From Ignavibacteriales bacterium (GTDB lineage: Bacteria > Bacteroidota > Ignavibacteria > Ignavibacteriales > Ignavibacteriaceae): DNA of 55,511 nt. Position numbers and translations under genes: made by a program. Of this stretch, positions 25,331 to 35,008 are shown piece by piece (position 1 is the stretch's first letter; each line of letters begins with the position of its first letter). The DNA is taken from assembly GCA_020061995.1 (NCBI GenBank), contig JAGUXE010000151.1, positions 1 through 55,511 on the forward strand. The letters are read 5' to 3'. The notes beneath the pieces were generated by a model that had not been told where the DNA came from, ran no database searches, and saw only the letters and a list, made by a program, of their open reading frames with translations.

Positions 25331-27211
25331 TTATTTAATCATCTCTATCATCATCGTTAATTCCTCAACCATCTTTTCCGTGTTACCACTAAAGCCCACG
25401 CTTCTAAATCGGATATTTCCTTCTTTATCAATTACAAATTTCGTTGGAATTCCTTCAACCTTATATTTTGCAACAACTTCGTTTTGCTCATCCATTAATA
25501 CGTTAAAAGTATATTTGTTTTTTTCGATAAACTGAGTTGCGTTAGATTTCTTCTCGGTTACATTTTCCCACGTGTTTACAAATAAAAACTGAACAGATTC
25601 ATCATCGTTAAATTTGTTGACGACTTTTTGTAATCCCGGAAATGATACCAAACATGGACCGCACCAGGTTGCCCAAAAATCAATAACAATAGTTTTTCCT
25701 TTTAATGATTTTAGATTAATCTCTACACCATTAAGATTTACGAGTGTAAAATCGGGAGCCGGTAATGAAATTAACTCCTTCTGCAATGCAATTTTTATTT
25801 TGGTTTTGAATGGTTCTTCAAGTTTATTTAGATAGACCCGGAAATCTTTTTCATCCCCATTCTTTTTAACGAATTCTTCTTTAAGAATTTCTTTAATCTC
25901 ATCATTTGCATTACCGGATTTTACAAAGTTTTCTGCTGTCTTGAATAAATCATTTTCATTTAATGATTTTAAAGTTTTAACATATCTTGCATTAATCTCA
26001 ACCGTTTTTCCTTCAGAAAGATTAACAGCTTTATTTAAATATTCAGCGGCTTCTTTATTTTTCTCTTCTTTAATCAATATACTTGCATAAGTATCATAAA
26101 CTGTCGCAAGATTTGTTTGTTGAACTTTTTTCCAACTTTTGTCTGTTAAATAGTCAGGTTTCGCTTCTGTAGGATTCTCAAGTTCAGCTTCAGCAAGTTT
26201 AATTGCTGACAGAGCAAATATTTTAGCTTGTTCGAGTTTGGTTTTATCTGTTGAAAATTTTATTGCGTTACGGTTGTAAAATTTCCAATTCTCTGCTTTT
26301 GGGTATTCTATGAAGAATGTTTGCAGTTTATCTAATCCTTTAGCAAGATTAATTTCACTCATTATATTATACATTCTAACGAGCATATCACTTTCCGGAA
26401 AATCATTATAAAAAGCCTTAAATAATTCTTCTTTTTTAAGAGTGTCTTTTTCAGAATTAAAAGCGGAAGCTCTGATTGTCTGTGCGTGTTCACTTTTGGG
26501 GAATTTCTCAATCAAACGCTGACTGAATATTTTTGCTTCGTCAGTTTTTCGGAATCGTGAATACCAACTCTGTAGAATAGTTAACTCTTCCAGCGATAAG
26601 TTTTCTTTCTTGGCGAGAATATCTAACTCAGCAAGAGCAATGTCTTTTGCTTTGTCCCGATCAATTACCATAAGCATAGTTACATAACCATTGAAGTATA
26701 AAACTTTGCTATTTGGGTGAAGCTCAAATTCTTTTTCAAAATATTTAAGTGCTGTTTCGGGATCTCGTTTCATTCCGACAAAATATTCTCCCCAATCTGA
26801 AATTGCTTCAGCAAGTCCGGCATAAGCTCCTACGACAGGTTTTTTATTATCATCGAAGAGAAGGGAGTAATAACCGGTTCCTTTGTTATCATCAATCAAC
26901 TCATCCCCATCAAAAAATTTGAATACAACTCCGGAAATGTCATCATCAAGCTTAAATTTACCGGTAAGTTTATCTCCTGAAGTTATTAGATCCAATTCTT
27001 TTGCTCTTAAAATTTCTTTTCCATATGAATAAACAACGGCTTCAATTTTATCAACGCTTTGGAGCGGGGTTCCGGATTTATCATAAATAATTTCAATCGT
27101 TTCTCCTTTTTGCGGATATTCAGGTTTTATAATCAATTTCCCTTCACTCATCGCTGAACATGTAATGGTTAAAAGGATGAATAGGGAAAAGAGATTTTTA
27201 ATTACGTTCAT
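25331..27211 (-). CDS. TlpA-type thioredoxin-like protein with TPR-like helical region
   Basis: 626 residues. A signal peptide (NLFSLFILLTITCSAMS) is followed by a beta-rich N-terminal domain (to about 130), a long helical TPR-like middle (about 140-460), and a C-terminal TlpA/ResA-like thioredoxin domain. Its redox motif is WCGPC at residues 516-520, with the cis-Pro region at GIPTKFVID. Expected role: a periplasmic or surface disulfide reductant, perhaps for cytochrome maturation; the partner is unknown. It lies 42 bases downstream of the sugar permease genes on the same strand, probably by chance of operon order. Confidence 0.85.
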   Translation of the reverse strand: MNVIKNLFSLFILLTITCSAMSEGKLIIKPEYPQKGETIEIIYDKSGTPLQSVDKIEAVVYSYGKEILRAKELDLITSGDKLTGKFKLDDDISGVVFKFFDGDELIDDNKGTGYYSLLFDDNKKPVVGAYAGLAEAISDWGEYFVGMKRDPETALKYFEKEFELHPNSKVLYFNGYVTMLMVIDRDKAKDIALAELDILAKKENLSLEELTILQSWYSRFRKTDEAKIFSQRLIEKFPKSEHAQTIRASAFNSEKDTLKKEELFKAFYNDFPESDMLVRMYNIMSEINLAKGLDKLQTFFIEYPKAENWKFYNRNAIKFSTDKTKLEQAKIFALSAIKLAEAELENPTEAKPDYLTDKSWKKVQQTNLATVYDTYASILIKEEKNKEAAEYLNKAVNLSEGKTVEINARYVKTLKSLNENDLFKTAENFVKSGNANDEIKEILKEEFVKKNGDEKDFRVYLNKLEEPFKTKIKIALQKELISLPAPDFTLVNLNGVEINLKSLKGKTIVIDFWATWCGPCLVSFPGLQKVVNKFNDDESVQFLFVNTWENVTEKKSNATQFIEKNKYTFNVLMDEQNEVVAKYKVEGIPTKFVIDKEGNIRFRSVGFSGNTEKMVEELTMMIEMIK

Positions 27212-27253
27212 GACTTTCTCCGAATATTATTGTCTAAATATTGATTTGAATTT

Positions 27254-28069
27254 TTATTTACCGCTGCCGGTAACGATTCCTTTTATAAAATATTTTTGCA
27301 TTGTAAAAAATAATATAATAACCGGAATAACAGCAAGGACAGAACCTGCTGCTACATAACGATAATTGTTTACAAATGTGCCAAGCATATAACTTAGTCC
27401 AACTTGCAGAGTAAAATTTTCGCTGCTTTTTAAAACAACAAGCGGCCAGATAAAATCTCCCCAAGTGCCGATAAAAGTGAAGATCGCTAAAGTTGCAAGA
27501 GTCGGTTTAGTTATCGGCAATAATACTTTCCACCAAATAGTGAAAAGGTTGGCTCCATCAACAATGGCGGCTTCTTCTATCTCTTTCGGAATTGAAAGAA
27601 ATGCCTGACGCATCATAAATATTGCGAAACCTTCAACCGCAAAAGGAAGCACTACCCCGGCTAATGTATCAAGTAGCCCAAGAGAGAGTACTGTACGGTA
27701 TAAAGGAATAATTACAATTTCTTTTGGTATAAGCATAGAAGCAAGAACAAGAAAAAAGAAAAAGCTTTTTCCTATAAAGTTGAATCTTGCCAATGCAAAA
27801 CCGGTTAGGGAAGCAAGAAGAAGATTAATAAATACAGAAGCAACAACAACTATAATACTGTTTATAAAATATGTTCCGAAAGGAATGGCATTCCAAACAC
27901 CTGTATAATTTTCTAAATTAATTTTATCGGGAATTAAAGTTGGAGGGAATGCAAATATTTCTTCAGCCCCTTTTAGTGATGTGCTTACAAGCCAGATGAA
28001 AGGAAAAATCGCAACAACAGCAATCATCAGCAAGAAAATATATTTTAGTGTAGGTGAAATTAACCTCAT
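27254..28069 (-). CDS. Carbohydrate ABC transporter permease, MalG/UgpE type
   Basis: 271 residues with six predicted membrane helices. The EAA loop that contacts the ATPase is visible as EIEEAAIVDGANLFTIWWKVLLPITKP around residues 163-189. The N-terminal IFPFIWLVSTSLK and the C-terminal KYFIKGIVTGSGK are typical of the MalG/UgpE (CUT1) family. The ATG overlaps the TGA of the partner permease by four bases (ATGA), so the two are coupled. The substrate is inferred to be an oligosaccharide, polyol or glycerol phosphate; it is not determined. Confidence 0.93.
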   Translation of the reverse strand: MRLISPTLKYIFLLMIAVVAIFPFIWLVSTSLKGAEEIFAFPPTLIPDKINLENYTGVWNAIPFGTYFINSIIVVVASVFINLLLASLTGFALARFNFIGKSFFFFLVLASMLIPKEIVIIPLYRTVLSLGLLDTLAGVVLPFAVEGFAIFMMRQAFLSIPKEIEEAAIVDGANLFTIWWKVLLPITKPTLATLAIFTFIGTWGDFIWPLVVLKSSENFTLQVGLSYMLGTFVNNYRYVAAGSVLAVIPVIILFFTMQKYFIKGIVTGSGK

Positions 28070-28908
28070 GATCTTTCCATCAGTTTAATATTAGTGTAGG
28101 AAAAACCAAGTGTGATGATGAAAAGAATAACTCCTGCAGCGGCACTAACTCCAAAATCAAAACGTTCAAATGCTTCTTTAAATAAGTAATAAACAATGGT
28201 TTTATTATCGAGTGGGGAACCCGGAATCATAACATATAATTCAGTAAATATCTTTAGCGCTGAGGCAGCAGAAACAACAAATACAAGTGTAACTACGTAT
28301 TTAAGTTGAGGCAGAATAATCATAAATATTTTTTGGAAATAACCGGCACCGTCTAATTCTGCGGCTTCTTCCAATTCTTTGGGAAGCACCGCCAGTCCTG
28401 CAAGAAAAATCATCATATAATATCCGGCGCCGCGCCAAACAGTTACAATCATCACGCTTATCATATTTTGAGGAAATGAGGAAAGCCATTGGACATTATC
28501 TATTCCGGCAAATGAGAGAATAAAATTCATTAATCCGGTTTCTTCAGCAAAAATCCATCGCCAAATAATTCCAGCAATTACAAGAGGCGTTACAACCGGA
28601 AGAAAGTAAACCGATCTTAGTATAACGGAAATTCGTTTATTCTCTCTTAACAGCAAAGCAAGCAATAATGATAGGACTATCAGAATCGGAGTCACAAGAA
28701 GATATAAAAACGAATTAAGCAGAACGTACCAAAACTTTTCATCACCAAAAATTTGTTTGTAGTTTGCGAACGAATTAAAATCTTTACTCCCCATAAGAGT
28801 ATAGTCAATAAGACTATAATAAACGATTTGCAGCATTGGTAATAACGCAAATGCAGAGATGAAAATTATTCCGGGTAATAAGAAAAAATAGACAGCTTTA
28901 TGTTTCAT
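28066..28908 (-). CDS. Carbohydrate ABC transporter permease, MalF/UgpA type
   Basis: About 280 residues, six predicted helices. The EAA loop is ELEEAAELDGAGYFQKIFMIILPQLK around residues 186-211. N-terminal YFFLLPGIIFISAFALLPMLQIVYYSL and SVILRSVYFLPVVTPLV match CUT1 permeases. The frame can start at TTG 28914, but the ATG at 28908 is preferred. It pairs with the downstream permease. The cognate solute-binding lipoprotein is encoded 1.3 kb upstream on the same strand, beyond an opposing glycosyltransferase gene. No ATPase gene is present in this window's cluster. Confidence 0.93.
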   Translation of the reverse strand: MKHKAVYFFLLPGIIFISAFALLPMLQIVYYSLIDYTLMGSKDFNSFANYKQIFGDEKFWYVLLNSFLYLLVTPILIVLSLLLALLLRENKRISVILRSVYFLPVVTPLVIAGIIWRWIFAEETGLMNFILSFAGIDNVQWLSSFPQNMISVMIVTVWRGAGYYMMIFLAGLAVLPKELEEAAELDGAGYFQKIFMIILPQLKYVVTLVFVVSAASALKIFTELYVMIPGSPLDNKTIVYYLFKEAFERFDFGVSAAAGVILFIITLGFSYTNIKLMERS

Positions 28909-29004
28909 TATCAAATATGAAAAAGTAAAAAGATTATTCTCTTCAAAAATAGGAAACTATTTAGATTTATCTTATTTCGGAATTGATGTTGGTGACTATA
29001 TTAA

Positions 29005-29031
29005 TTTCTTTGCGTCTTAGCGACTTTGTAG
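29005..29031. repeat. Degenerate intergenic repeat (TTTGCGTCT-GCGA type), copy 1
   Basis: TTCTTTGCGTCTTAGCGACT and following bases, in the gap between the divergent permease and glycosyltransferase genes. Similar strings recur at 36846, 40501, 40921, 40998 and 42742. Confidence 0.5.
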
Positions 29032-29112
29032 CATTTTAAACTTTAAGAATATATTTAAAATCAGATAGTTGCTTAATTATTATATTTACACATAACTATT
29101 CAAAATCTAATT

Positions 29113-30132
29113 ATGATTAAAATTTTAATTGTCCGCCCGGATAGAGTTGGTGATGTAACTACCGTAACACCCGTTGTGCGTGAAATTCGCAAAAAATATC
29201 CGTCTGCTTTTATTGCAACTTTGACCAAACCAAATACAGCCGCAATTTTGTATAATAATCCAAATATTGATCTTATTTTAACCGATGATCAATCACGTAA
29301 CACATTTTGGAAAGCCGTTAAAGAACTTCGAAGGCATAAATTTACGCATGGATTTGTTTTATGGCCAAATGAACGGGCGGCATATCTTCTTTACTTTTCC
29401 GGAATTAAAGTACGTGTAGGTGTGGGACATAAATTATTTCAGCTAATAACGGGAATGAAAAGTGTATCGCGAAATAAATATATTCCCTTACGCCACGAGG
29501 CAGATTATTCAATGGATTTTGCACGCAAACTTGGTGTTGTTTCTGATAATCTTCAACCAGAAATATTTTTAACCGATACTGAAAAAAAAGAAGCAGAACA
29601 ATTTTATGAAGCAAAAGGAATTTTGCCTCATGAAAAAGTATTAATCATTCATACCGGCTCATTAAACTCAGCACCAAATTGGAGTGAATCAAAATATCTG
29701 ACTTTCATTAAAGAGATTTTAGCTGATAATAATTTTAATAATATTAAAATTTTCTTAACAGCAAGAGAAATGAGTAAAGAATTTGTAAACGATGCAATTA
29801 ACCTTTCGTCCCGCATTATGAACATTGTTGAAGAAACAGAAAACCTCCGCACTCTCATTAAAGTAATTTCTAAAACAGGCTCATTGATAAGTTCGTCAAC
29901 GGGACCTTTACATATTGCATCTGCGCTTGATGTTAATTGTATCGGACTCTATTGTTGTGAACCGATGCGATGTGTGAAAAGATGGGGAGCAATATCTCCA
30001 AAAGCGGTTAATCTTGAAGTGTCGGCAGAATATTGTTCACAAAATTGTCCGGCAGATCAAAGCCGATGTGCATTTGAAAATGGAATCTCAATTGAGAAGG
30101 TTAAAGAAGTTTTATATCAACAGATCAAATAA
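29113..30132 (+). CDS. Glycosyltransferase family 9 (heptosyltransferase-like)
   Basis: 339 residues. The GT9 N-terminal motif is LIVRPDRVGDVTTVTPVVREI, and the C-terminal donor-binding region is LISSSTGPLHIASALDVNCIGLY, as in WaaF/WaaC-type LPS core glycosyltransferases that use ADP-heptose. A Cys-rich end (YCSQNCPADQSRC) resembles many heptosyltransferases. It acts in the cytoplasm on LPS core at the inner membrane. It sits alone on the plus strand within the sugar ABC transporter locus and is not obviously linked to it. The perfect palindrome at 30172 follows its stop by 39 bases. Confidence 0.88.
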   Translation: MIKILIVRPDRVGDVTTVTPVVREIRKKYPSAFIATLTKPNTAAILYNNPNIDLILTDDQSRNTFWKAVKELRRHKFTHGFVLWPNERAAYLLYFSGIKVRVGVGHKLFQLITGMKSVSRNKYIPLRHEADYSMDFARKLGVVSDNLQPEIFLTDTEKKEAEQFYEAKGILPHEKVLIIHTGSLNSAPNWSESKYLTFIKEILADNNFNNIKIFLTAREMSKEFVNDAINLSSRIMNIVEETENLRTLIKVISKTGSLISSSTGPLHIASALDVNCIGLYCCEPMRCVKRWGAISPKAVNLEVSAEYCSQNCPADQSRCAFENGISIEKVKEVLYQQIK

Positions 30133-30171
30133 TTCCCAAGTTCAAAGTTGATTTTGTAATCCAATCCCAAA

Positions 30172-30199
30172 GTAGGGAACGGTCGCGACCGTTCCCTAC
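30172..30199. repeat. Perfect 28-bp palindrome overlapping the solute-binding gene's stop codon
   Basis: Arm GTAGGGAACGGTCG followed by its exact reverse complement, centred at 30185/30186. It overlaps the stop codon (30196-30198) of the minus-strand solute-binding protein and lies between two convergent genes, so it may act as a transcript-end hairpin. A diverged copy lies at 25274. Confidence 0.7.
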
Positions 30200-31518
30200 A
30201 AATCTTTATCTCTCAGAATATCATTCCATAATCGAGCAGCGTTATCCAATGATTCCTCTATCGGCACTCCGCTTAAACAAGACTTCTGAATGGCTTCTTC
30301 AAATATATCTTTAAGAAGATCAAACTTCGGATGCAAAAGATAATTTCTTAACCGTGCAGCATCCGGAAGAAGTTTAGCCCCCATTACTCGCGCGTATGAT
30401 TCAAGAGTTCCTTCATCATTCAAATAGTATTCATCTTTCATCGATTCTTTTGTTGATGGATAAATTGTTTCTATTCTACAAAACTCAGTTTGATTTTTAC
30501 TATTAGTCACAAACTTGGCAAAGCGTGCGGCTTCCCTTAGATGTTTTGACTGTTTCATAACTGAAATTGACATTGCCGCGAGTTCATGTTTTCCTGTTTG
30601 TCCGAGAAGAGGGGGAGCAACTCCTGTTACATTATATACAGATGGTGAGTTTGTTTTTACCTGATTCAAAAAAACCGGACCGGTAAATACCATTGCAACT
30701 TTTCCCGATTGATAGCTCTCTATCACACTTGAAGCCGAATTAATAACTGAACCCACAGGAAGATATCCTTCTTTATATAACTGAACCCAAGTTTCTATTT
30801 TTTCTTTAGCAGCTTTCGAATTAAATAAAGCCTTGCTAAATGATTCATCTGTCATCGGCAATCCTTCTGATTCAAGCATCATCGGGAGGAAACTATCTTT
30901 TCCGATATTCCAGAAAAAAGCGAATTTTCCTGTTCGGTCTTTATACTCTTTGATAAATGGGATTGCTTCATCGAAAGTAGCCGGTACAGTATTCATTCCG
31001 GCAGATGCGAGTAGTTCTTTATTATATAAAATACAATAAGTATTTAAATACCAGGGGAGAGCAACAACCTTGTTATTGAAGGTACCCGTTGCAAGTGCAT
31101 TATCTAAATAGATATTTTTTAGTGAATCATAACGAATTGTTTCAGTGAAATCATAGAGTGTATTAAAACTATTAAACTTAGCAAGAAAATCACTTGAAAG
31201 ATTAACAACATCCGGAGGATTACCCGCAGAAACAGCCGCAAGTAGTTTTTGAATTGCTGCATCGTATGGAATATCTACCCATTTGATTTTGATCCCCGGA
31301 TTTTGTTTTTCGTAGTCACTTATCAAGTTGTTAAAGTAGCTATTGAAAGTCGGTGACAATTGTAATGTCCAAAATTCTATTTCGGGTATTTCTGATTTTT
31401 TACTGCAAGAAATTGAGGTAACTGAAAATGACAATATCAAAAGGAAAAGAAAATATTTTGAAACTGATATTTCTTTTCTGATTAAAGCCACTATTTTTGT
31501 TATAACAATTTTTAGCAT
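30196..31518 (-). CDS. Extracellular solute-binding lipoprotein of a carbohydrate ABC transporter (family 1)
   Basis: 440 residues. A long N-terminal stretch precedes a lipoprotein signal (FLFLLILSFSVTSISC); the lipobox Cys is near residue 39. The mature part reads as a family 1 binding protein: EIEFWTLQLSPTFNSYFNNLISDYEKQNPGIKIKWVDIPYD, followed by GNPPDVVNLSSDFLAKF. It probably captures a sugar for the two permeases at 27254-28908. A GTG at 31491 could be the true start, giving a more usual signal peptide; no Shine-Dalgarno sequence decides it. Its start lies only 8 bases from the divergent PaiB-like gene. Confidence 0.88.
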   Translation of the reverse strand: MLKIVITKIVALIRKEISVSKYFLFLLILSFSVTSISCSKKSEIPEIEFWTLQLSPTFNSYFNNLISDYEKQNPGIKIKWVDIPYDAAIQKLLAAVSAGNPPDVVNLSSDFLAKFNSFNTLYDFTETIRYDSLKNIYLDNALATGTFNNKVVALPWYLNTYCILYNKELLASAGMNTVPATFDEAIPFIKEYKDRTGKFAFFWNIGKDSFLPMMLESEGLPMTDESFSKALFNSKAAKEKIETWVQLYKEGYLPVGSVINSASSVIESYQSGKVAMVFTGPVFLNQVKTNSPSVYNVTGVAPPLLGQTGKHELAAMSISVMKQSKHLREAARFAKFVTNSKNQTEFCRIETIYPSTKESMKDEYYLNDEGTLESYARVMGAKLLPDAARLRNYLLHPKFDLLKDIFEEAIQKSCLSGVPIEESLDNAARLWNDILRDKDL

Positions 31519-31526
31519 GAGGGTTT

Positions 31527-32150
31527 ATGTATATTCCAAAAATTTATGATGAGAAAGATAAGAAAAAGATTACTGGTATAATTAAGGATAATCCTTTCGG
31601 GATATTAGTCGCAGTTGAAAACGGTGTTCCCGTTGCTTCTCATTTACTTTTCGAATTAGTTGAGAAAGGGAATGATTTATTTCTATATTCTCATTTGGCA
31701 AAGGCAAATCAGTTGCAGTCCTTATTGAAATTGGATTTAACTTTTTTGGCAATCTTTCAGGGAGCATCATCTTATATTACTCCTTCATGGTATGAAAAAA
31801 TGAACGTGCCAACTTGGAATTACATTTCTGTACATTGTTACGGCAAGGCTAAAATAATAGATAATCATGACGAAGAATATCAATTACTTAATCGGTTGGT
31901 GAATCGTTTTGAGAAGAAATATGATTATAAATACAAGCTTGAAGATCTTCCCGATGATTATGTGAAAGATGAAATGAAAGGACTGACTTCATTCATTATA
32001 AAGATTGATAAAATTGAAGCTGCATTTAAATTGAGTCAAAACCGGAACGAAAAAGATTTTAATAATATTATCAGTCATCTTGAAAAATCAGATGATGATA
32101 ACGAGAAGCAAGTTGCAAAAGAGATGAAAGCAAAACGGGATTTATTGTAA
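31527..32150 (+). CDS. PaiB-like FMN-binding protein
   Basis: 207 residues of the PaiB (FMN-binding negative transcriptional regulator) family: MYIPKIYDEKDKKKITGIIKDNPFGILV at the start, GNDLFLYSHLAKANQL, SSYITPSWYEKMNVPTWNY with the SYITPSWY signature, and DEMKGLTSFIIKIDKIEAAFKLSQNR at the end. In Bacillus PaiB is linked to regulation of sporulation and protease genes, but most members probably act as flavin-split-barrel proteins. GAGGG lies 5 bases before the ATG and overlaps the divergent gene's start. A perfect hairpin follows directly after its stop. Confidence 0.87.
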   Translation: MYIPKIYDEKDKKKITGIIKDNPFGILVAVENGVPVASHLLFELVEKGNDLFLYSHLAKANQLQSLLKLDLTFLAIFQGASSYITPSWYEKMNVPTWNYISVHCYGKAKIIDNHDEEYQLLNRLVNRFEKKYDYKYKLEDLPDDYVKDEMKGLTSFIIKIDKIEAAFKLSQNRNEKDFNNIISHLEKSDDDNEKQVAKEMKAKRDLL

Positions 32151-32177
32151 GTTGAGACGAGATTTTCTCGTCTCAAC
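32151..32177. terminator. Perfect hairpin between convergent paiB-like gene and clpB
   Basis: An 11-bp perfect inverted repeat GTTGAGACGAG/CTCGTCTCAAC with loop ATTTT begins the base after the PaiB stop codon. Neither side has a T-run, so it is not a classical intrinsic terminator, but it could end or stabilise both convergent transcripts. Confidence 0.5.
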
Positions 32178-32198
32178 TATAGTACAAAACAAAATCAA

Positions 32199-34820
32199 TT
32201 ACCCCTTCATAAAAACCAGCTGCCCCTTATCCCCATATTCAATGCGAATATTATCACCACTATGAAAGTTACCCATCAATAATTGTTGCGAAAGGGGATT
32301 AATCAAATAGCGTTGAATCGTTCGCTTTAATGGACGCGCACCATAAGTTACATCATACCCGATATGAGCCAGCCAATCTTTGGCTTCTTCAGTAATAGCG
32401 AGAGTAATATCTTTATCTTCCAACATGGAAGCAACACGTGCAATCTGTAGTTCAACAATTTGTCTTATCTCAGATTTCATTAATGGTTTGAACAGTACAA
32501 CCTCATCAATACGGTTTAGGAATTCAGGCTTTATGGTTTTGCGTAATAATTCAGACAACTGTAATCGCATTTGTCCCATCTTCGAGTCAAAATTTTCCTC
32601 GTCAAGATTCATCAATTCTTCTTGTATTAATTGCGAACCAAGATTTGAAGTCATAATTATAATTGTATTTTTAAAGTTTACAGTTCTTCCTTGATTATCA
32701 GTTAACCTTCCGTCATCAAGAACTTGAAGTAATACGTTAAAAACATCGGGGTGAGCTTTTTCGATTTCATCAAGAAGTAAAACCGAGTAAGGTCTTCTTC
32801 TTACTGATTCGGTTAATTGTCCCCCCTCTTCATAACCGACATAACCCGGAGGCGCCCCAATTAAACGTGAAACAGAAAACTTCTCCATATACTCCGACAT
32901 ATCAATTCTTACCATCGCATGTTCATCATCAAAAAGAAAATAGGCTAATGCTCTCGCAAGTTCAGTCTTGCCGACGCCTGTTGTTCCTAAGAAAATAAAT
33001 GAACCGATTGGTCGATTCATATCCTGTAAACCTGCTCGGGAACGTCGTATTGCATTTGCAACTGCAATAACAGCATCATCCTGCCCAATTACTCTTTTAT
33101 GCAATTCATCTTCAAGACGCAACAATTTACTTCTCTCACTCTCAAGCATCTTACTAACCGGAATGCCTGTCCACTTAGCAACTATCTCGGCAATATCCTC
33201 GGCATCCACTTCTTCTTTCAACATCTTCTTAGATTTTTGAACTTCAGCGAGAAGAGCAGTTTCATCTCTCATCTTTTTTTCGAGAGAAGAAATTTTTCCG
33301 TATCTAATTTCTGCAACTTTCCCGAGATCACCTTCGCGTTCATAGCGTTCGGCATCAGCTTTAAGTTTTTCGATTTCACTTTTTGCATTTCTGAGAGATT
33401 GAATTTTTTCTTTCTCTAAATTCCAATGAAGTTTTAAGCCATTCTTCTCTTCGTTGAATTGACTTAATTCCTCTTCAAGTTCAATTAATCTTTTAGCTGA
33501 AGGTTCATCATTTTCTCTTTTCAGAGCTTCACGTTCGATTTCAAGTTGCTTAATTTTTCTTTCGATTACATCAAGCTCTTCCGGCATTGAATCAATTTCA
33601 ATCCGCAATTTAGAAGCTGATTCATCGATAAGGTCAATTGCTTTATCAGGAAGAAAACGATCTGATATATAACGGCTCGATAACTGAACCGCCGCAACAA
33701 TAGCGCTGTCGGTTATTCTTACGCCATGATGAACCTCATATCGTTCTTTTAATCCGCGAAGTATGGAAATGGCATCTTCTTCAGAAGGTTCACTTACAAT
33801 AACTGGTTGAAAGCGTCTTTCAAGCGCTGCATCTTTTTCTATATACTTTTTATATTCGTTCAGTGTAGTTGCGCCGACACAATGTAAATCGCCCCGCGCC
33901 AATGCCGGCTTTAATATATTTGCTGCATCAACAGCTCCTTCAGCAGAACCTGCACCGACAAGAGTATGTAGTTCATCGATAAATAAAATTATTTCACCAT
34001 TGGCATCCTGAACTTCTTTTAATACGGCTTTCATTCTTTCTTCGAATTGTCCCCTGTATTGTGCACCGGCAATTAAGGAAGCAATATCAAGCGCAACGAT
34101 TCTTTTACTTTTTAGATTTTCCGGAACATCACCCGAAATAATTCTATGCGCCAGTCCCTCTGCGATTGCAGTTTTACCGACTCCAGGTTCTCCGATTAGC
34201 ACCGGATTATTTTTTGTCCTTCGAGAAAGAACTTGAAGAACTCTTCTTATCTCTTCGTCTCTACCGATAACAGGATCAAGTTTACCGCGCTTTGCAAGTT
34301 CATTTAAATCTCTTCCGAATTTTTTTAATGATTGATATGTATCCTCCGCATTTTGAGATGTAACTCGATGAGTACCGCGAACTTCTTTTAATGCTTGAAG
34401 AATAATATTATGATTGATTCCGCTATCGCGCAATAATTGTCCCGCATTTCCCCGATCTTCCGAAAGAGCAAGAAGCAAATGCTCTGTTGAAACAAATTCA
34501 TCTTTTAGATTTTTAGCCTCTTCGGTGGCTAAATCAAATACTTTTCCAAGGTGCTGCGACATCTGTTGATTACCGAGTCCGGAAGCTCCTGTGACTTTTG
34601 GGAGTCGTTCTAAAAGTTCAAGTGTTTTAATTTTGATTCGGTCCGAATTAGCTCCGGTCTTTTGAATTATTACATCTGTAATTCCCCCCTTCTCTTCAAC
34701 AAGAGAAGCGAGAATATGCTCCGGCTCTAATACTTGATTACCGTAATTTTGCGCAATTTCAAGTGCATTCTGAATTGCTTCTTGAGCTTTAATCGTAAAC
34801 TTATTTTGATTGAATGACAT
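32199..34820 (-). CDS. clpB: ATP-dependent chaperone ClpB
   Basis: 873 residues, full length. An N-terminal Clp repeat domain is followed by two AAA+ modules: Walker A GEPGVGKT with Walker [16 protein letters not shown] in the first, [11 protein letters not shown] with [15 protein letters not shown] in the second. The coiled-coil middle domain lies at roughly residues 410-520 ([18 protein letters not shown] onward). It disaggregates heat-denatured proteins together with DnaK. GAGG lies before the ATG. No CIRCE element was seen, so heat-shock control, if present, is of another kind. Confidence 0.97.
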   Translation of the reverse strand: MSFNQNKFTIKAQEAIQNALEIAQNYGNQVLEPEHILASLVEEKGGITDVIIQKTGANSDRIKIKTLELLERLPKVTGASGLGNQQMSQHLGKVFDLATEEAKNLKDEFVSTEHLLLALSEDRGNAGQLLRDSGINHNIILQALKEVRGTHRVTSQNAEDTYQSLKKFGRDLNELAKRGKLDPVIGRDEEIRRVLQVLSRRTKNNPVLIGEPGVGKTAIAEGLAHRIISGDVPENLKSKRIVALDIASLIAGAQYRGQFEERMKAVLKEVQDANGEIILFIDELHTLVGAGSAEGAVDAANILKPALARGDLHCVGATTLNEYKKYIEKDAALERRFQPVIVSEPSEEDAISILRGLKERYEVHHGVRITDSAIVAAVQLSSRYISDRFLPDKAIDLIDESASKLRIEIDSMPEELDVIERKIKQLEIEREALKRENDEPSAKRLIELEEELSQFNEEKNGLKLHWNLEKEKIQSLRNAKSEIEKLKADAERYEREGDLGKVAEIRYGKISSLEKKMRDETALLAEVQKSKKMLKEEVDAEDIAEIVAKWTGIPVSKMLESERSKLLRLEDELHKRVIGQDDAVIAVANAIRRSRAGLQDMNRPIGSFIFLGTTGVGKTELARALAYFLFDDEHAMVRIDMSEYMEKFSVSRLIGAPPGYVGYEEGGQLTESVRRRPYSVLLLDEIEKAHPDVFNVLLQVLDDGRLTDNQGRTVNFKNTIIIMTSNLGSQLIQEELMNLDEENFDSKMGQMRLQLSELLRKTIKPEFLNRIDEVVLFKPLMKSEIRQIVELQIARVASMLEDKDITLAITEEAKDWLAHIGYDVTYGARPLKRTIQRYLINPLSQQLLMGNFHSGDNIRIEYGDKGQLVFMKG

Positions 34821-35008
34821 AGTTTCTACCTCTTTTCATATTTTCAAACTTTCGGCATTTCAAAAATAACATTCTATTTCTTATCGAACATCATTTACTT
34901 ATAGTCCTTTAATAATTCACCTATAAAAATTACTATTGATATTAAATATTATTTTTAATAGTTATGAAGTCAGATTTTTACTTTTTAATCAGATTAGACG
35001 GGGATTCC

